A stretch of 64,000 nt of DNA from Pseudarthrobacter sp. NBSH8 (GCF_014217545.1 NZ_CP043178.1:3100001-3164000), one strand, 5' to 3'; shown: positions 1 through 8,494, counted from the first letter of the stretch. Numbers and translations are program-made. Notes: generated from the sequence alone by a model not told the origin.

Positions 1-320
1 GCGGCGTGCAGCGCTTTGGCCATCTCGTCGAAGTCCGCCAGCGTGCCCAGTTTGGGGTCCACGTCGCGGTAGTCGTCAACATCGTATCCACCATCGGCGA
101 GGGCTGACGGGTAGAACGGGCTGAGCCATACGGCGTCGATGCCCAGTTCCCTCAGGTACGGGACCTTGGCCGTGATGCCCTTGATGTCACCCATGCCGTC
201 CCCGTTTGAATCGGAGAAACTGCGGGGATAGATCTGGTAGACCGCGGCCTGGCGCCACCAGTTGGGATCGCTCATGCGGTCAGAGTCGGACAGGGTTGCC
301 AGAGTGGCGATGGTGGGCAA
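1..320 (-). CDS. Alpha-glucosidase, GH13 family (N-terminal part, runs off the window)
   Basis: Only the first ~105 codons are present. They read WWRQAAVYQIYPRSF, then a DxNGDGxGD segment and GIDAVWLSPFYPS, which is the start of the (beta/alpha)8 barrel of oligo-1,6-glucosidase/alpha-glucosidase enzymes. The catalytic Asp/Glu residues would lie beyond the left edge. I chose the TTG at 320 because an AAAGGA ribosome binding site lies 7 nt upstream; an in-frame ATG at 275 is the alternative. It is the last gene of the sugar importer operon (53 nt after the second permease) and would hydrolyse imported alpha-glucosides in the cytoplasm. Family is secure; the exact substrate is not. Confidence 0.9.
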   Translation of the reverse strand, partial: MPTIATLATLSDSDRMSDPNWWRQAAVYQIYPRSFSDSNGDGMGDIKGITAKVPYLRELGIDAVWLSPFYPSALADGGYDVDDYRDVDPKLGTLADFDEMAKALHA

Positions 321-373
321 AGGATGATCCTTTTCTCTTTGTTGGGTTGTTGTTGCTGGGTTGATTGATCTGG

Positions 374-1243
374 CTATTTAACGGCCCCGCGCATGACTCC
401 GGACAGTACCCAACGTTGGGCCAGGATGTAAACCACCAGGGTGGGCGCCATGGCCATCAGGTAGGACGCGAACGCGAGGCTGTAGTCCGTGTTGAATTCG
501 CCTTGGAACAGCATCTGGACCACGGGGAGGGTCTGCAGCGACGGGTCGGCGATCATCATCTGCGGCAGCAGGAAGTCGTTCCACGAGCCCAGGAAAGCGA
601 AGATGCCCACCGTGGCGTTCATGGGGGCCAGCAGCGGGAAGATGATCTTGCGGAACACCTGCCATGTGGTGGCGCCGTCAATCCTGGCCGATTCCTCCAG
701 CTCCACGGGTATGGAGCGGACGAAAGCGATGTACAACAGCGCGTTGAACGAGATTCCGCCGAGCACGTGCAGGAAGACGACGCCGGCCGGGTTGTCCAGG
801 CCGAGCAATGCCGTCTGTTTGATCAGCGGCAGGATGATCACCGGGAACGGAATGAACATGGCGGAAAGAAGGTACACAAAGGAGCCGCGGAAGAACCGGT
901 GGTTCCAGTTCCGGGCAATGGCATAAGCCACAAGCGAGCTGCAGGCCAGCGAGCCCAGGACGCTGAAGACGGTGACGAAAGCCGTGGACATAAACGCCCG
1001 GGGGAAGTTCGTGGCCACATATGCGGCTACGAAGTTCTCCCAGTTCAGCGGGTTCGGCCAGGCAAGCCCGGTCCCGGTGCCGATCTGGTCCGGCGACTTC
1101 AGCGCCATGGCCACAGTGAAGTACAGCGGCAGCAGGACGGTCAGCGAGGCCACCAGCATCAGGGCCGTAAGCCACCAGTTGACCTTGAAGCCTTCGCGGC
1201 TGTTCCTGCGGTATGTGGCTACGGGAAGAGTGGATGCGGTCAT
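374..1243 (-). CDS. Sugar ABC transporter permease, MalG type
   Basis: A 289-aa inner-membrane permease with about six hydrophobic segments and the MalG-type EAA loop (EESARIDGATTWQVF followed by KIIFPLL) that docks onto the ATPase. The C-terminus RWVLSGVMRGAVK is typical of MalG-like proteins. The ATG at 1243 shares one base with the TAA stop of the upstream permease (TAATG), so translation is probably coupled. It pairs with that permease to form the channel for an alpha-glucoside or oligosaccharide. No ATPase gene lies in this operon, so a shared MsiK-type ATPase encoded elsewhere is likely. Confidence 0.93.
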   Translation of the reverse strand: MTASTLPVATYRRNSREGFKVNWWLTALMLVASLTVLLPLYFTVAMALKSPDQIGTGTGLAWPNPLNWENFVAAYVATNFPRAFMSTAFVTVFSVLGSLACSSLVAYAIARNWNHRFFRGSFVYLLSAMFIPFPVIILPLIKQTALLGLDNPAGVVFLHVLGGISFNALLYIAFVRSIPVELEESARIDGATTWQVFRKIIFPLLAPMNATVGIFAFLGSWNDFLLPQMMIADPSLQTLPVVQMLFQGEFNTDYSLAFASYLMAMAPTLVVYILAQRWVLSGVMRGAVK

Positions 1244-2181
1244 TACAGTGATACCCCCCGGCGCTGAATGAGGCGCAACTGGATGACGGAGATCAGCAAA
1301 GTGATCAGGAAGTAGATGACCGCGTTGGCCATCTGGTAGGAGTAGTCGCCGCCTGTGAAGCCGGAGAAGATGCGCATGGCCACTGACTGTGTCGCCATGC
1401 CGGGTCCGCCGCCGGTGAGGCCCACGATGATCTCGTACGTCCCCAGGAATCCTTTGAAGCCGAGGATCACATTGATCACCAGGTAGCCGACGATGAGGGG
1501 CAGCGTGAGGCTTCGGAACTGGCGGAAGCTGCCGGCTCCGTCCAGGTCCGCGGCTTCGTATACTTCCGCGGGAACGCTCTGCAGGCCCGCGAGGTAGATG
1601 ATGGTGGCGCCGGGTGCAGCCTGCCACACAGTGACCAGCACAATGGCCAGCCAGGCGAGGTTTTCGTTGGCGAGGATGCTCGTGGCCAACGGTGTAACGC
1701 CGAACCGCTCGGCCAGTACCGGCAGGGTGTTCGAGAACAGGTAGTTGAACACGAAGGACACAACCAGCGCGGACAGCACCATGGGGATGAAGAACACCGT
1801 GCGGATTCCTGTGCGCCACTTGATCTTCGCGTTGAGGCCAAGAGCGATGGTTAGTGCCACAACGTTCACCACCACGGTGGCGGCCAGGGCAAAGACGAAC
1901 GTAAAGATGTACGACTGCAGGACCGCCGGATCCTTGAAGATGTTGACGTAGTTGGACAGTCCGATGAACTTCCAGTCGCCGTAGCCTGCGTAGTTGGTGA
2001 GGCTGAAGAACACACCAACCAGCGCCGGGAGGGTGATGAAGAAGGCGAAGAGCGCGAGGACCGGCACCACCATCCAGTAGTAGGTGGGGTCGATCCGGCG
2101 ATTGAAACGGACGCCGGGCGCGCGGGCGGGGCTGTTGTGCGGGGACGGGGTTGTCTCGGCCGCCAGGGCGGTTGCGGTCAT
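1243..2181 (-). CDS. Sugar ABC transporter permease, MalF type
   Basis: A 312-aa permease. A hydrophilic N-terminus of about 40 residues is followed by a first membrane span (YYWMVVPVLALFAFFITLPA), further spans, and the EAA motif EVYEAADLDGAGSFRQF. The ATG at 2181 was chosen over an upstream one because AGGAG sits 5 nt before it and it lies 26 nt after the lipoprotein stop. It forms the heterodimeric membrane channel with the next gene. Gene order (binding protein, MalF-like, MalG-like, GH13) is that of alpha-glucoside or trehalose/maltose uptake operons; the sugar itself cannot be read from sequence. Confidence 0.93.
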   Translation of the reverse strand: MTATALAAETTPSPHNSPARAPGVRFNRRIDPTYYWMVVPVLALFAFFITLPALVGVFFSLTNYAGYGDWKFIGLSNYVNIFKDPAVLQSYIFTFVFALAATVVVNVVALTIALGLNAKIKWRTGIRTVFFIPMVLSALVVSFVFNYLFSNTLPVLAERFGVTPLATSILANENLAWLAIVLVTVWQAAPGATIIYLAGLQSVPAEVYEAADLDGAGSFRQFRSLTLPLIVGYLVINVILGFKGFLGTYEIIVGLTGGGPGMATQSVAMRIFSGFTGGDYSYQMANAVIYFLITLLISVIQLRLIQRRGVSL

Positions 2182-2207
2182 GAGGGCTCCTGAGATCGGG
2201 GTGGGCA

Positions 2208-3509
2208 TCAGACCGCTGTCCGCTCGGCGACGCGGCGCCATTCGTCGTCCACCGTGGTCAGGAACTGTTCACCGTTCTTGTTGAAGACGAAGGACTGGAT
2301 GTAGTTGTTCATGGGGACGGACGGGGGAAAGTACGTTCCCGCGCCCTGGTAGTAGCGGCCTTCGCCCACGTGGGCGGCAACACCGCTGAGATGGGGATTG
2401 CTAACGGCTGGGGCGTCCAGCAGCGGAGAGAAGGCCGCGTTCTTCTCGTTGTACGTGTTGACCACAGACGGTTCCAGGAGGTAGACGAGGAACCTCTCCG
2501 CCGCGGCCCGTTTGCGCGTGTTCCGGGTGATGGAAAGTGCCATGTCCACGTTGACGCGAACCTTGGTCTGGTCCGGGTCGTTGGTGACCGGCAGCGGAAA
2601 AGTGCCGAGCTTGATGTCCTTGTTGGCCTGCACAAGCTGGGACAGCGCCCAGGGCCCCTGCAGGTACATGGCGGCCTGGCCCTTGCCGAATGCGGCATTT
2701 CCGTCGGAGTAGTTCTTGCTGGCCGCCCCGTTCTGCGAAAAGGAGGCAAGCTGCAGGATTTTCGGCAGCGAGGAGCGGTAATGATTGCTGAATGACTCGG
2801 GGGCGGACTGCGGGATGTTGGCACCCTTGGCCATCAGGTCCTTGAAGAACCTGCCGACGTCCAGCATTCCTCCGGTGACGTAGTCGAAGGCCCCCTGGCG
2901 GAGGGTCCAGGCGTCCTTGAACGTCCCGTAGATCGGTGTGATGCCCGCGGCCTTGAAGGTCTCACACGCGCCGATGAACGCGTCCCACGTGGTTGGAACA
3001 GCCACGCCGTGGGCGGCGAAGATATCGCGGTTGTAGATGACCCCGGCCGCGGCAATGGAAAACGGCAGGGCGCTGGTTTCGTGCCCGTTGTATTGTCCCC
3101 AGGAACTGATGAGGTCCTGGAACTTCGGATCAATGGTCTTGGCCACGGGAAGGCCGGACAGGTCGGCGAAGATCCCTTTCCGGACAAACTCGGCCGTTTC
3201 GGTGGCGAATCCCCGGGTGACGACGTCCGGCGGATCGTTGCGGACCAGGCCGGGGACGAAGTTACCCTCATTGAAGTCCTGGATGACCCGGATATCCGGG
3301 TTCAGTGCTTCGAAGTCCTTGATCACGTGGTTGAAGTAGTCCACCACCTCAGGCTTGTTCTGCATAAATCGCAGGGTGGTGACGCCAGCCTGCTGCCCTC
3401 CACCGGCGGCGCAGCCGGTGACGGGAAGCAAGGCTGCTGCGCCGGCCAGGCCGGCCGCCCGGAACAGCCAGCGCCTGCTGGGCAGCGCAGCGGCTACAGC
3501 GCCCTTCAC
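2208..3509 (-). CDS. Extracellular sugar-binding lipoprotein of the ABC importer
   Basis: Solute-binding protein of the MalE-like family. The GTG at 3509 gives a 433-aa protein with the signal SRRWLFRAAGLAG and lipobox VTGC, so Cys33 would be lipidated and the protein anchored outside the membrane. The body (LRFMQNKPEVVDYFNHVIKD, later YLQGPWALSQL) matches family-1 binding proteins. The frame stays open upstream to a TTG at 3602, but that codon has no ribosome binding site; instead a strong AAAGGAG serves a short ORF at 3506-3586 whose TGA overlaps this GTG. The protein delivers the sugar to the two permeases just downstream. Confidence 0.85.
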   Translation of the reverse strand: MKGAVAAALPSRRWLFRAAGLAGAAALLPVTGCAAGGGQQAGVTTLRFMQNKPEVVDYFNHVIKDFEALNPDIRVIQDFNEGNFVPGLVRNDPPDVVTRGFATETAEFVRKGIFADLSGLPVAKTIDPKFQDLISSWGQYNGHETSALPFSIAAAGVIYNRDIFAAHGVAVPTTWDAFIGACETFKAAGITPIYGTFKDAWTLRQGAFDYVTGGMLDVGRFFKDLMAKGANIPQSAPESFSNHYRSSLPKILQLASFSQNGAASKNYSDGNAAFGKGQAAMYLQGPWALSQLVQANKDIKLGTFPLPVTNDPDQTKVRVNVDMALSITRNTRKRAAAERFLVYLLEPSVVNTYNEKNAAFSPLLDAPAVSNPHLSGVAAHVGEGRYYQGAGTYFPPSVPMNNYIQSFVFNKNGEQFLTTVDDEWRRVAERTAV

Positions 3510-3586
3510 AGGACGGGGGCCGACGTACGGCAGCCGCGGGGAGAGTGCGGTGGTGAGGGCGGGCAGTGCTTCGGGATGCGGTTCAC
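3506..3586 (-). CDS. Possible 26-codon leader ORF coupled to the binding-protein gene
   Basis: A GTG at 3586 lies 5 nt after a near-perfect AAAGGAG and opens a 26-codon frame (VNRIPKHCPP at the start, TSAPVL at the end). Its TGA overlaps the GTG of the lipoprotein as GTGA, the usual geometry of translational coupling. The peptide has no recognisable domain. It may be a leader peptide, or the visible trace of a frameshift that separated the original start from the signal peptide. I cannot tell which. Confidence 0.3.
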   Translation of the reverse strand: MNRIPKHCPPSPPHSPRGCRTSAPVL

Positions 3587-3678
3587 GGTTGCTCCTTTGC
3601 AAAGGCTGAATGAAGGATTTTGGCGAAGGCCGGTGGTTTGACAGCGGTCAGACCCACCTGGCGAACGTTGTTTATTTT

Positions 3679-3696
3679 GAATCTAAATTTAGTTTC
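3679..3696. promoter_or_regulatory. Palindromic operator between the importer operon and the ROK gene
   Basis: An 18-bp inverted repeat, GAATCTAAATTTAGTTTC, with only one mismatched pair and a perfect 10-bp core CTAAATTTAG at 3683-3692. It is the most AT-rich spot in the divergent intergenic region. It lies between TTGAAT (3677-3682) and TATTAT (3702-3707) on the plus strand and overlaps a possible TTGAGA on the minus strand (3695-3700), so bound repressor could block both genes. That the ROK protein binds here is inferred from position. Confidence 0.6.
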
Positions 3697-3735
3697 TCAA
3701 GTATTATGTGGTGCAGAACACAGGGGGTCAACACC

Positions 3736-4938
3736 ATGTCCGAAATTTCCGTCGCAACGCCACAGTTGCTCAGGCGCGTGAGTGCCGGAGCCGTCCTGGA
3801 TTTTATGCGCGCATCGGAGGCCGTAACAGTCACCGAAGTCATGGAATCCACCGGGCTGACACGGGCCACAGCCATATCAGTGTGCGAGGACCTCATGCAC
3901 CGAGGCTGGATCCGTGAGCTGGAGAACCAGCGGGCCTTCGGCGGCTACCAGAAAGGCAGACCGGCACGACGGTTCGAGCTCAACGAACGCGCAGGCTACG
4001 TTTTGGGCATGGACATCGGTGTCTCCAAGGCCACCGTGGTGGTGTCCGACCTTCGCGGAAAGGCACTCGGCAGGTCCAGCCAGCCCTTCGCGGAAGCAGA
4101 CATACCAGCCGAGGAACGAATCGACGTGATTGACCGCACCGCCATGATGGCTCTCCACAGCGTGGGGGCCTCCCCCGATTCCGTTCTGGCGGTCTGCGCC
4201 GGCATTGCGGCGCCGGTGGACCGCAACGGCGTAGTGCTCGTGACGCAGCACTTCTGGGGACTGTTCGACGTCGGCTTGAAGTCTGCACTACGGGACCGTC
4301 GGGGCTGGACGGTACTGCTGGAAAACGACGCCAACCTGGCCGCGCTGGGCGACCGCTGGCGGGGCGCCGCCGCCGGCGTGGACGACGTCGTGGTCATTCT
4401 CGCGAGTGAACGCCTCGGTTCGGGCGTGATCGACGGCGGACGGCTGCTGCACGGCCGCGGCGGCGGCGCCGGCGAGCTCGCCTTCCTCGACATGGTGGAG
4501 GGAGTGGGAGATACCTACGGTATCGCCGCACTGGCCAGGAGATGGGCTGCAGATGCGCTCGCGGGCAAGGCCAAGACGTCGCTCCGGGAATACGCCGCCA
4601 AAGGCGCCGAAGCAGAGCACGTCTTCGCAGCCGCGGCGGACGGCGATGCCGTGGCGCTCAAGATCCTTGAACGGCTGGCTGACAGGATGGCCAGGGTTAT
4701 CGGGGCCATCGCCACCATGATAAACCCCGAACTCGTGGTCATTGGCGGGGCGGTAGCGAACTCCGCCGGGGTGCTGCTCAAGCCGATCGCCAGGCACCTT
4801 ACGGAGTACACCGTCAACCCCCCGCGGGTGGCCGTCTCGCCGTTGGGGGATTCGGTCGTAACCGTGGGAGCCGTCCGGTGCGCCCTCGACTACGTGGAGA
4901 AGAACTCCCTGGACCTGGAGCTCGCGGTTCCGGCGTAA
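3736..4938 (+). CDS. ROK family transcriptional repressor
   Basis: A 400-aa protein. An N-terminal winged helix (TVTEVMESTGLTRATAISVCEDL) is followed by the sugar-kinase fold of the ROK family (GYVLGMDIGVSKATVVVSDLRG, later INPELVVIGGAV). The zinc-binding CxCGxxGCxE cluster usual in ROK proteins is absent; the matching stretch reads GRGGGAGELAFLDMV without cysteines, and DIGVSK replaces the phosphate motif DxGGT/DIGGTK. That points to a sugar-sensing regulator and not a kinase. The ATG at 3736 starts the HTH-containing protein; the open frame extends upstream without a better site. It is divergent from the importer it probably controls. Confidence 0.88.
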   Translation: MSEISVATPQLLRRVSAGAVLDFMRASEAVTVTEVMESTGLTRATAISVCEDLMHRGWIRELENQRAFGGYQKGRPARRFELNERAGYVLGMDIGVSKATVVVSDLRGKALGRSSQPFAEADIPAEERIDVIDRTAMMALHSVGASPDSVLAVCAGIAAPVDRNGVVLVTQHFWGLFDVGLKSALRDRRGWTVLLENDANLAALGDRWRGAAAGVDDVVVILASERLGSGVIDGGRLLHGRGGGAGELAFLDMVEGVGDTYGIAALARRWAADALAGKAKTSLREYAAKGAEAEHVFAAAADGDAVALKILERLADRMARVIGAIATMINPELVVIGGAVANSAGVLLKPIARHLTEYTVNPPRVAVSPLGDSVVTVGAVRCALDYVEKNSLDLELAVPA

Positions 4939-5173
4939 CTTATTCCGGCATGATCATGGTCCGCAGGTCCAGCTGGCGCAACAAGGCCGCGGCCCCGAAC
5001 GCGAAGATCGGCCACGCTTTCATTCCGGAGACTGCCGTCCAGGGGCTCGGCGTGCAGCCAACTGATCCATGTGCCTGCTTCCCCAACAGAGCGGCCTGTC
5101 CCGCCGCCCGGCGGGAGGCGCCGGCCGCCTATTTCAGCTTATCGGGGCCAGTAGCCTGAGCCGGTCCCTTCGG

Positions 5174-5830
5174 CTACGGCTGCGGCTCAAGCGCCGCCGC
5201 GATAGGCAGGGTGCCGTCGCGGAATTCGATGGTCTTCCCCGCCGTTTCGGGCAGGTCCAGCACGGCGGCTGCCACACTTGCCGTGTTGCTGCGGGAGGTT
5301 GCCCCGCTGCCTTCCCGGCCGGGGTCCACCTCGATAAGCCCCGTCCCCGGCTGGTCCGTCAGCGTCCCGGGGCCCAGGATGGTCCAGGCCAGTGTGGTGC
5401 CGCGCAGGTAGTCATCCGCTGCTGCTTTGGCGTCTGCGTAGGCAAAGAAGCTGTTCTCTGCCGGGACTCCATGGTCCGGTCCCGCGCCGAGGTAGGACAC
5501 CATGATGTACCGCCCGACGCCGGCCTCCGCCGCCGCGTCCATGGACCGGATGGCTGCGTCACGGTCCACCGCATAAGTGCGGTCCGGACTTCCTCCCCCG
5601 GCCCCGGCGGACCAGACCACGGCGTCATGGTCCCTGAGTGCGTCGACGATTGCCGCCGTCGTCGAATTTTCAACATCCAGGACCGACGGCGTAGCTCCGG
5701 TTGCAGCGACGTCGGCCGCATGGTCCGGGTTGCGGATGATCGACGTGACGCTGTGACCTTCGGTTGTAAGAAGCGCGGACAGGTGGAGGGCCACTTTGCC
5801 GTGGCCGCCGATGATAACGATGCGGGTCAT
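5174..5830 (-). CDS. NAD(P)-binding oxidoreductase, atypical SDR (NmrA/YwnB-like)
   Basis: A 218-aa single-domain Rossmann protein. The dinucleotide-binding loop near the N-terminus reads MTRIVIIGGHGKVALHLSALL (GGxGxxxxxL), followed by VTSIIRNPDHAADV and, later, YIMVSYLGAGPDHG and a FAYADAKAAADDYLR helix. This is the layout of atypical short-chain dehydrogenases that bind NADPH and often lack the full YxxxK site. The start at 5830 puts the glycine motif at residue 8; an upstream start would only add an Arg-rich tail. It stands alone between the ROK gene and the DHFR-like gene. Substrate unknown. Confidence 0.85.
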   Translation of the reverse strand: MTRIVIIGGHGKVALHLSALLTTEGHSVTSIIRNPDHAADVAATGATPSVLDVENSTTAAIVDALRDHDAVVWSAGAGGGSPDRTYAVDRDAAIRSMDAAAEAGVGRYIMVSYLGAGPDHGVPAENSFFAYADAKAAADDYLRGTTLAWTILGPGTLTDQPGTGLIEVDPGREGSGATSRSNTASVAAAVLDLPETAGKTIEFRDGTLPIAAALEPQP

Positions 5831-5905
5831 GCCCCCATTCTGCCCCTCGCGGCGGCGGGCCGGGCGCATTTGCCGGCGGTATGTGGGCAGCGGTCCCGGC
5901 CGCCG

Positions 5906-6472
5906 TCAGGAGAGCGTGCGGTAACGGAGGTAGACCACGCCGTTTCCAAAGGTGTGCTCTTCGAGGAGTTCCAGCCGCAGGCCCAGCCCGTCCGGCAGGA
6001 ATCGCCGGCCTCCTCCCACTGCCACCGGATTAAGGAACAAGCGGCATTCCTCCACCAGTCCGGCCCGGAGCGCGGCGGCGGCCAGGGTGGGGCCGCCGAT
6101 GCTGATGTTCCCGTCAGTGATGTTCTTCAGGTCCCGGACGGCCTCGGAAGCAAAAGTCCGCTCAATCCTGGTTTTGGCCGTGGATGCGGCGGTGAGGGTG
6201 GTGGAGTAGACAACCTTGTCTGCCCTCTGCCAGATCCGCGCATAGTCCCGGATATAGGCCGGTAGATCGGGAGTATCCATGGTTTCCCACACCGACATGA
6301 CATTGTACATACGGCGGCCGTAGAGGTAGGTTCCTACGTCGCGTTCGAGATCGTTGACGAAGGTATGCACTTCCTCGTCCGGCTTACTCCAGCTGAAGTT
6401 GCCGTCCCGGTCCGCCATATAGCCGTCCAGGGACGCGATGCCTGAGTAGAAAAGTTGGCCCATACGGCCCAT
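5906..6472 (-). CDS. Dihydrofolate reductase family protein (RibD C-terminal-like)
   Basis: A 188-aa protein of the RibD C-terminal/DHFR-like fold. It begins GQLFYSGIASLDGYMADRDGNFSW, has YLYGRRMYNVMSVWE and later GNISIGGPTLAAAALRAGLVEECRLFL and PVAVGGGRRF, the NADPH-binding pattern shared with YwjB/YyaP proteins. It is far shorter than full RibD and lacks the deaminase half, so it is probably a stand-alone NADPH reductase of unknown substrate. The start may be 6472 or the in-frame ATG at 6463; neither has a strong ribosome binding site. It is divergent from the kinase gene at 6592. Confidence 0.85.
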   Translation of the reverse strand: MGRMGQLFYSGIASLDGYMADRDGNFSWSKPDEEVHTFVNDLERDVGTYLYGRRMYNVMSVWETMDTPDLPAYIRDYARIWQRADKVVYSTTLTAASTAKTRIERTFASEAVRDLKNITDGNISIGGPTLAAAALRAGLVEECRLFLNPVAVGGGRRFLPDGLGLRLELLEEHTFGNGVVYLRYRTLS

Positions 6473-6591
6473 TGTGCCGACGCCGCCCGCCGTCGGATAG
6501 ACACCGCCGGGAACGCGGTATCCGATCCTTGCGGAGAGGCCGGCTAGTGGATGCTTTAGCGCCGGGTAACCCAAGAAAGTAAGGTTGCTGA

Positions 6592-7977
6592 ATGATTACT
6601 CCGGACAGCAGCCGCTCAGATGTGTTCCTCGGCGGCCGTTACCGCGTCCTGGAGCGGATAGGCTCCGGCGCGATGGCCACCGTGTATCGGGCCGCGGATG
6701 AATTCCTTGAGCGTGACGTGGCTGTCAAAATTATCAGGAAACCAGCCCGCAGCACCGGCGGCGCAGGCGCGGACGACGATGAGGTGAAGATCCTGGCCCG
6801 CATGCATCATCACGGCCTGGTCACCCTTTTGGACGCCGGTGTAGACCGCTCCGTCCCTGGCCGGCCCAGGGTCTACCTGGTGATGGAACTGATCGATGGA
6901 CCGGATCTGAAGCAGCGGCTTGGCGGCGGCCCTCTTGGCGCGCGCCACACCGCACAAATAGGGCGTGACCTCGCGGACGCTTTGGCCTATATCCATCGCA
7001 ATGATGTCATCCACCGGGACGTCAAACCAGGCAATATCATGATCTTTGACTACCATAATGACGCCGCGAGAATGCGGGCGAAATTGACCGATTTCGGAAT
7101 CGCGCGCATTTCAGAAACACCCAAAGATGCCGACGGTGCGTTTTTGGGGACCGCGGCCTACCTCAGCCCGGAACAGGCACGCGCTGAACCCGTTACTCCG
7201 GCCAGCGATGTCTATTCCCTCGGCCTGGTCCTGCTGGAGTGCCTGACCGGAAAGGCAGCCTACCCCGGGGACCCACTGCAGAGCGCAGTCGCCCGGCTGT
7301 TTCAGGACCCTCCCATTCCTGCCGACATGGATCAGGACTGGAAGACACTGCTTGCCGCCATGACCGCGGCCGACCCGTTGGACCGACCCGCAGCCCGCGA
7401 AGTGTCCATGTCGCTCGCTGAGCGGGTCTCAGCGGGCCGGGGCAAACGCAAGGTGGACCCCTCCATCATTCCCGACGACGAAGCGGACCGCATGGCCGCG
7501 GTGCACCAATACCGGATCCTGGACACCCCGCCGGACGGCGCCTTCGACAGAATCACCGCACTGGCAGCCAGGCTTTTCAACGTCCCGATAGCAATCGTAA
7601 GTATCGTCGATCATGATCGCATCTGGTTCAAGTCCCACCACGGGACCACGGTCGCGCAAATCAACCGGGACCCGGGCCTCTGCGCGTCAGCCATCATGCA
7701 GGGCGAGGTCTGGGTCGTGGAGAACGCACCCGAAGATCCACGGACACTCTCCAATCCCCTTGTCGCCGGAGATTTCGGCCTCGGCTTCTACGCCGGCGCA
7801 CCGCTGAGGACCCGCGAGGGCCACAACCTAGGAACCCTGTGCATACTCGACATCGCCCCCCGGACGATGACGCCGGCAGACACGGCCACCCTGCAGGACC
7901 TGGCAGCGTTGGTCATGAATGATCTGGAATTGCGGCTCGCAAGCCGAAAATCGGCTCAAACCGTGCTGTCGCCTTAA
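6592..7977 (+). CDS. Soluble Ser/Thr protein kinase fused to a GAF domain
   Basis: A 461-aa protein. A Hanks-type kinase domain (residues ~17-285) has the glycine loop IGSGAMATVY (23-32), catalytic Lys46, HRDVKPGN (141-148) with Asp143, DFG (167-169) and the LSPEQ activation-loop end. It is followed by a GAF domain (~300-455; ITALAARLFNVPIAIVSIVD, then GAPLRTREGHNLGTLCI). There is no transmembrane segment or PASTA repeat, unlike the cell-wall kinases PknB/StkP, so it should act in the cytoplasm with the GAF part sensing a small molecule or redox state. Its targets are unknown. A strong terminator follows at 8010. Confidence 0.92.
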   Translation: MITPDSSRSDVFLGGRYRVLERIGSGAMATVYRAADEFLERDVAVKIIRKPARSTGGAGADDDEVKILARMHHHGLVTLLDAGVDRSVPGRPRVYLVMELIDGPDLKQRLGGGPLGARHTAQIGRDLADALAYIHRNDVIHRDVKPGNIMIFDYHNDAARMRAKLTDFGIARISETPKDADGAFLGTAAYLSPEQARAEPVTPASDVYSLGLVLLECLTGKAAYPGDPLQSAVARLFQDPPIPADMDQDWKTLLAAMTAADPLDRPAAREVSMSLAERVSAGRGKRKVDPSIIPDDEADRMAAVHQYRILDTPPDGAFDRITALAARLFNVPIAIVSIVDHDRIWFKSHHGTTVAQINRDPGLCASAIMQGEVWVVENAPEDPRTLSNPLVAGDFGLGFYAGAPLRTREGHNLGTLCILDIAPRTMTPADTATLQDLAALVMNDLELRLASRKSAQTVLSP

Positions 7978-8009
7978 CCCTGGGGTGTTGCGAACTATCA
8001 ATAGTCGCC

Positions 8010-8046
8010 AAAAACCCCCGGAATCTCAAGGATTCCGGGGGTTTTT
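8010..8046 (+). terminator. Rho-independent terminator after the kinase gene
   Basis: A perfect 16-bp stem with a 5-nt loop (TCAAG). The A5 and T5 flanks of the CCCCCGGAATC arm let it terminate in both directions, so it ends the kinase transcript and also the minus-strand tRNA transcript. Confidence 0.9.
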
Positions 8047-8051
8047 CTGTG

Positions 8052-8125
8052 TAGCGGTGGGGAGGCTCGATCTCCCGACCTCACGATTATGAGTCGTGCG
8101 CTCTAACCAACTGAGCTACACCGCC
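8052..8125 (-). tRNA. tRNA-Met (CAT)
   Basis: A 74-nt cloverleaf on the minus strand: acceptor GGCGGTG pairs with CACCGCT, the D arm contains GCTCAGTTGGTTAGAGC, the anticodon loop is CTCATAA and the T arm is GGGAGATCGAGCCTCCC. CCA is not encoded. The anticodon CAT and ordinary first pair suggest elongator Met, although a lysidine-modified Ile tRNA cannot be excluded by eye. Confidence 0.93.
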
Positions 8126-8187
8126 ACGAATGAGAAAAACCTGCGCCAAGCCGGTCAAAAACCGCCTTGACACAGGCCCTCATCCAG

Positions 8188-8259
8188 AGCCCCCCACCGG
8201 AATCGATCCGGTGACCTCGTTCTTACCAAGAACGCGCTCTACCACTGAGCTAGGGGGGC
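8188..8259 (-). tRNA. tRNA-Thr (GGT)
   Basis: A 72-nt cloverleaf on the minus strand: acceptor GCCCCCC pairs with GGGGGGC, the D arm is GCTCAGTGGTAGAGC, the anticodon loop is TTGGTAA and the T arm contains the GGATCGATTCC loop region. CCA is not encoded. It lies 62 nt upstream of tRNA-Met and is probably co-transcribed with it toward the terminator at 8010. Confidence 0.94.
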
Positions 8260-8441
8260 AACGAGTAAATACTCTACCGGAAGATTTGGCCACCAACAAA
8301 TCGGCTCCAGAACAGTGTCAAAGGGGCCAAAAATACCGGAAATACGGGCTTCCTGGGGCCTTCGGACGGACCATGCACCGGCCCGGGGACGGATCCCTAA
8401 GAGGATGTGACCAAGCGAACATAAGCGGCAAGGTTAAAGCA

Positions 8442-8470
8442 GAACGGGCCGGCAGACAGCCGGCCCGTTC
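8442..8470 (-). terminator. Hairpin after the DEAD-box helicase gene
   Basis: A 12-bp perfect stem (GAACGGGCCGGC) with a 5-nt loop lies 25 nt past the helicase stop codon. The T tract on the minus strand is weak, so termination efficiency is uncertain. Confidence 0.6.
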
Positions 8471-8494
8471 TCAGTTCACTTTAGGAAGCAGTGG

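Noticed and set aside
8188-8259. tRNA-linked integration site of a genomic island
   Set aside because: No integrase gene, no duplicated tRNA 3' end and no change of composition beside the two tRNAs.
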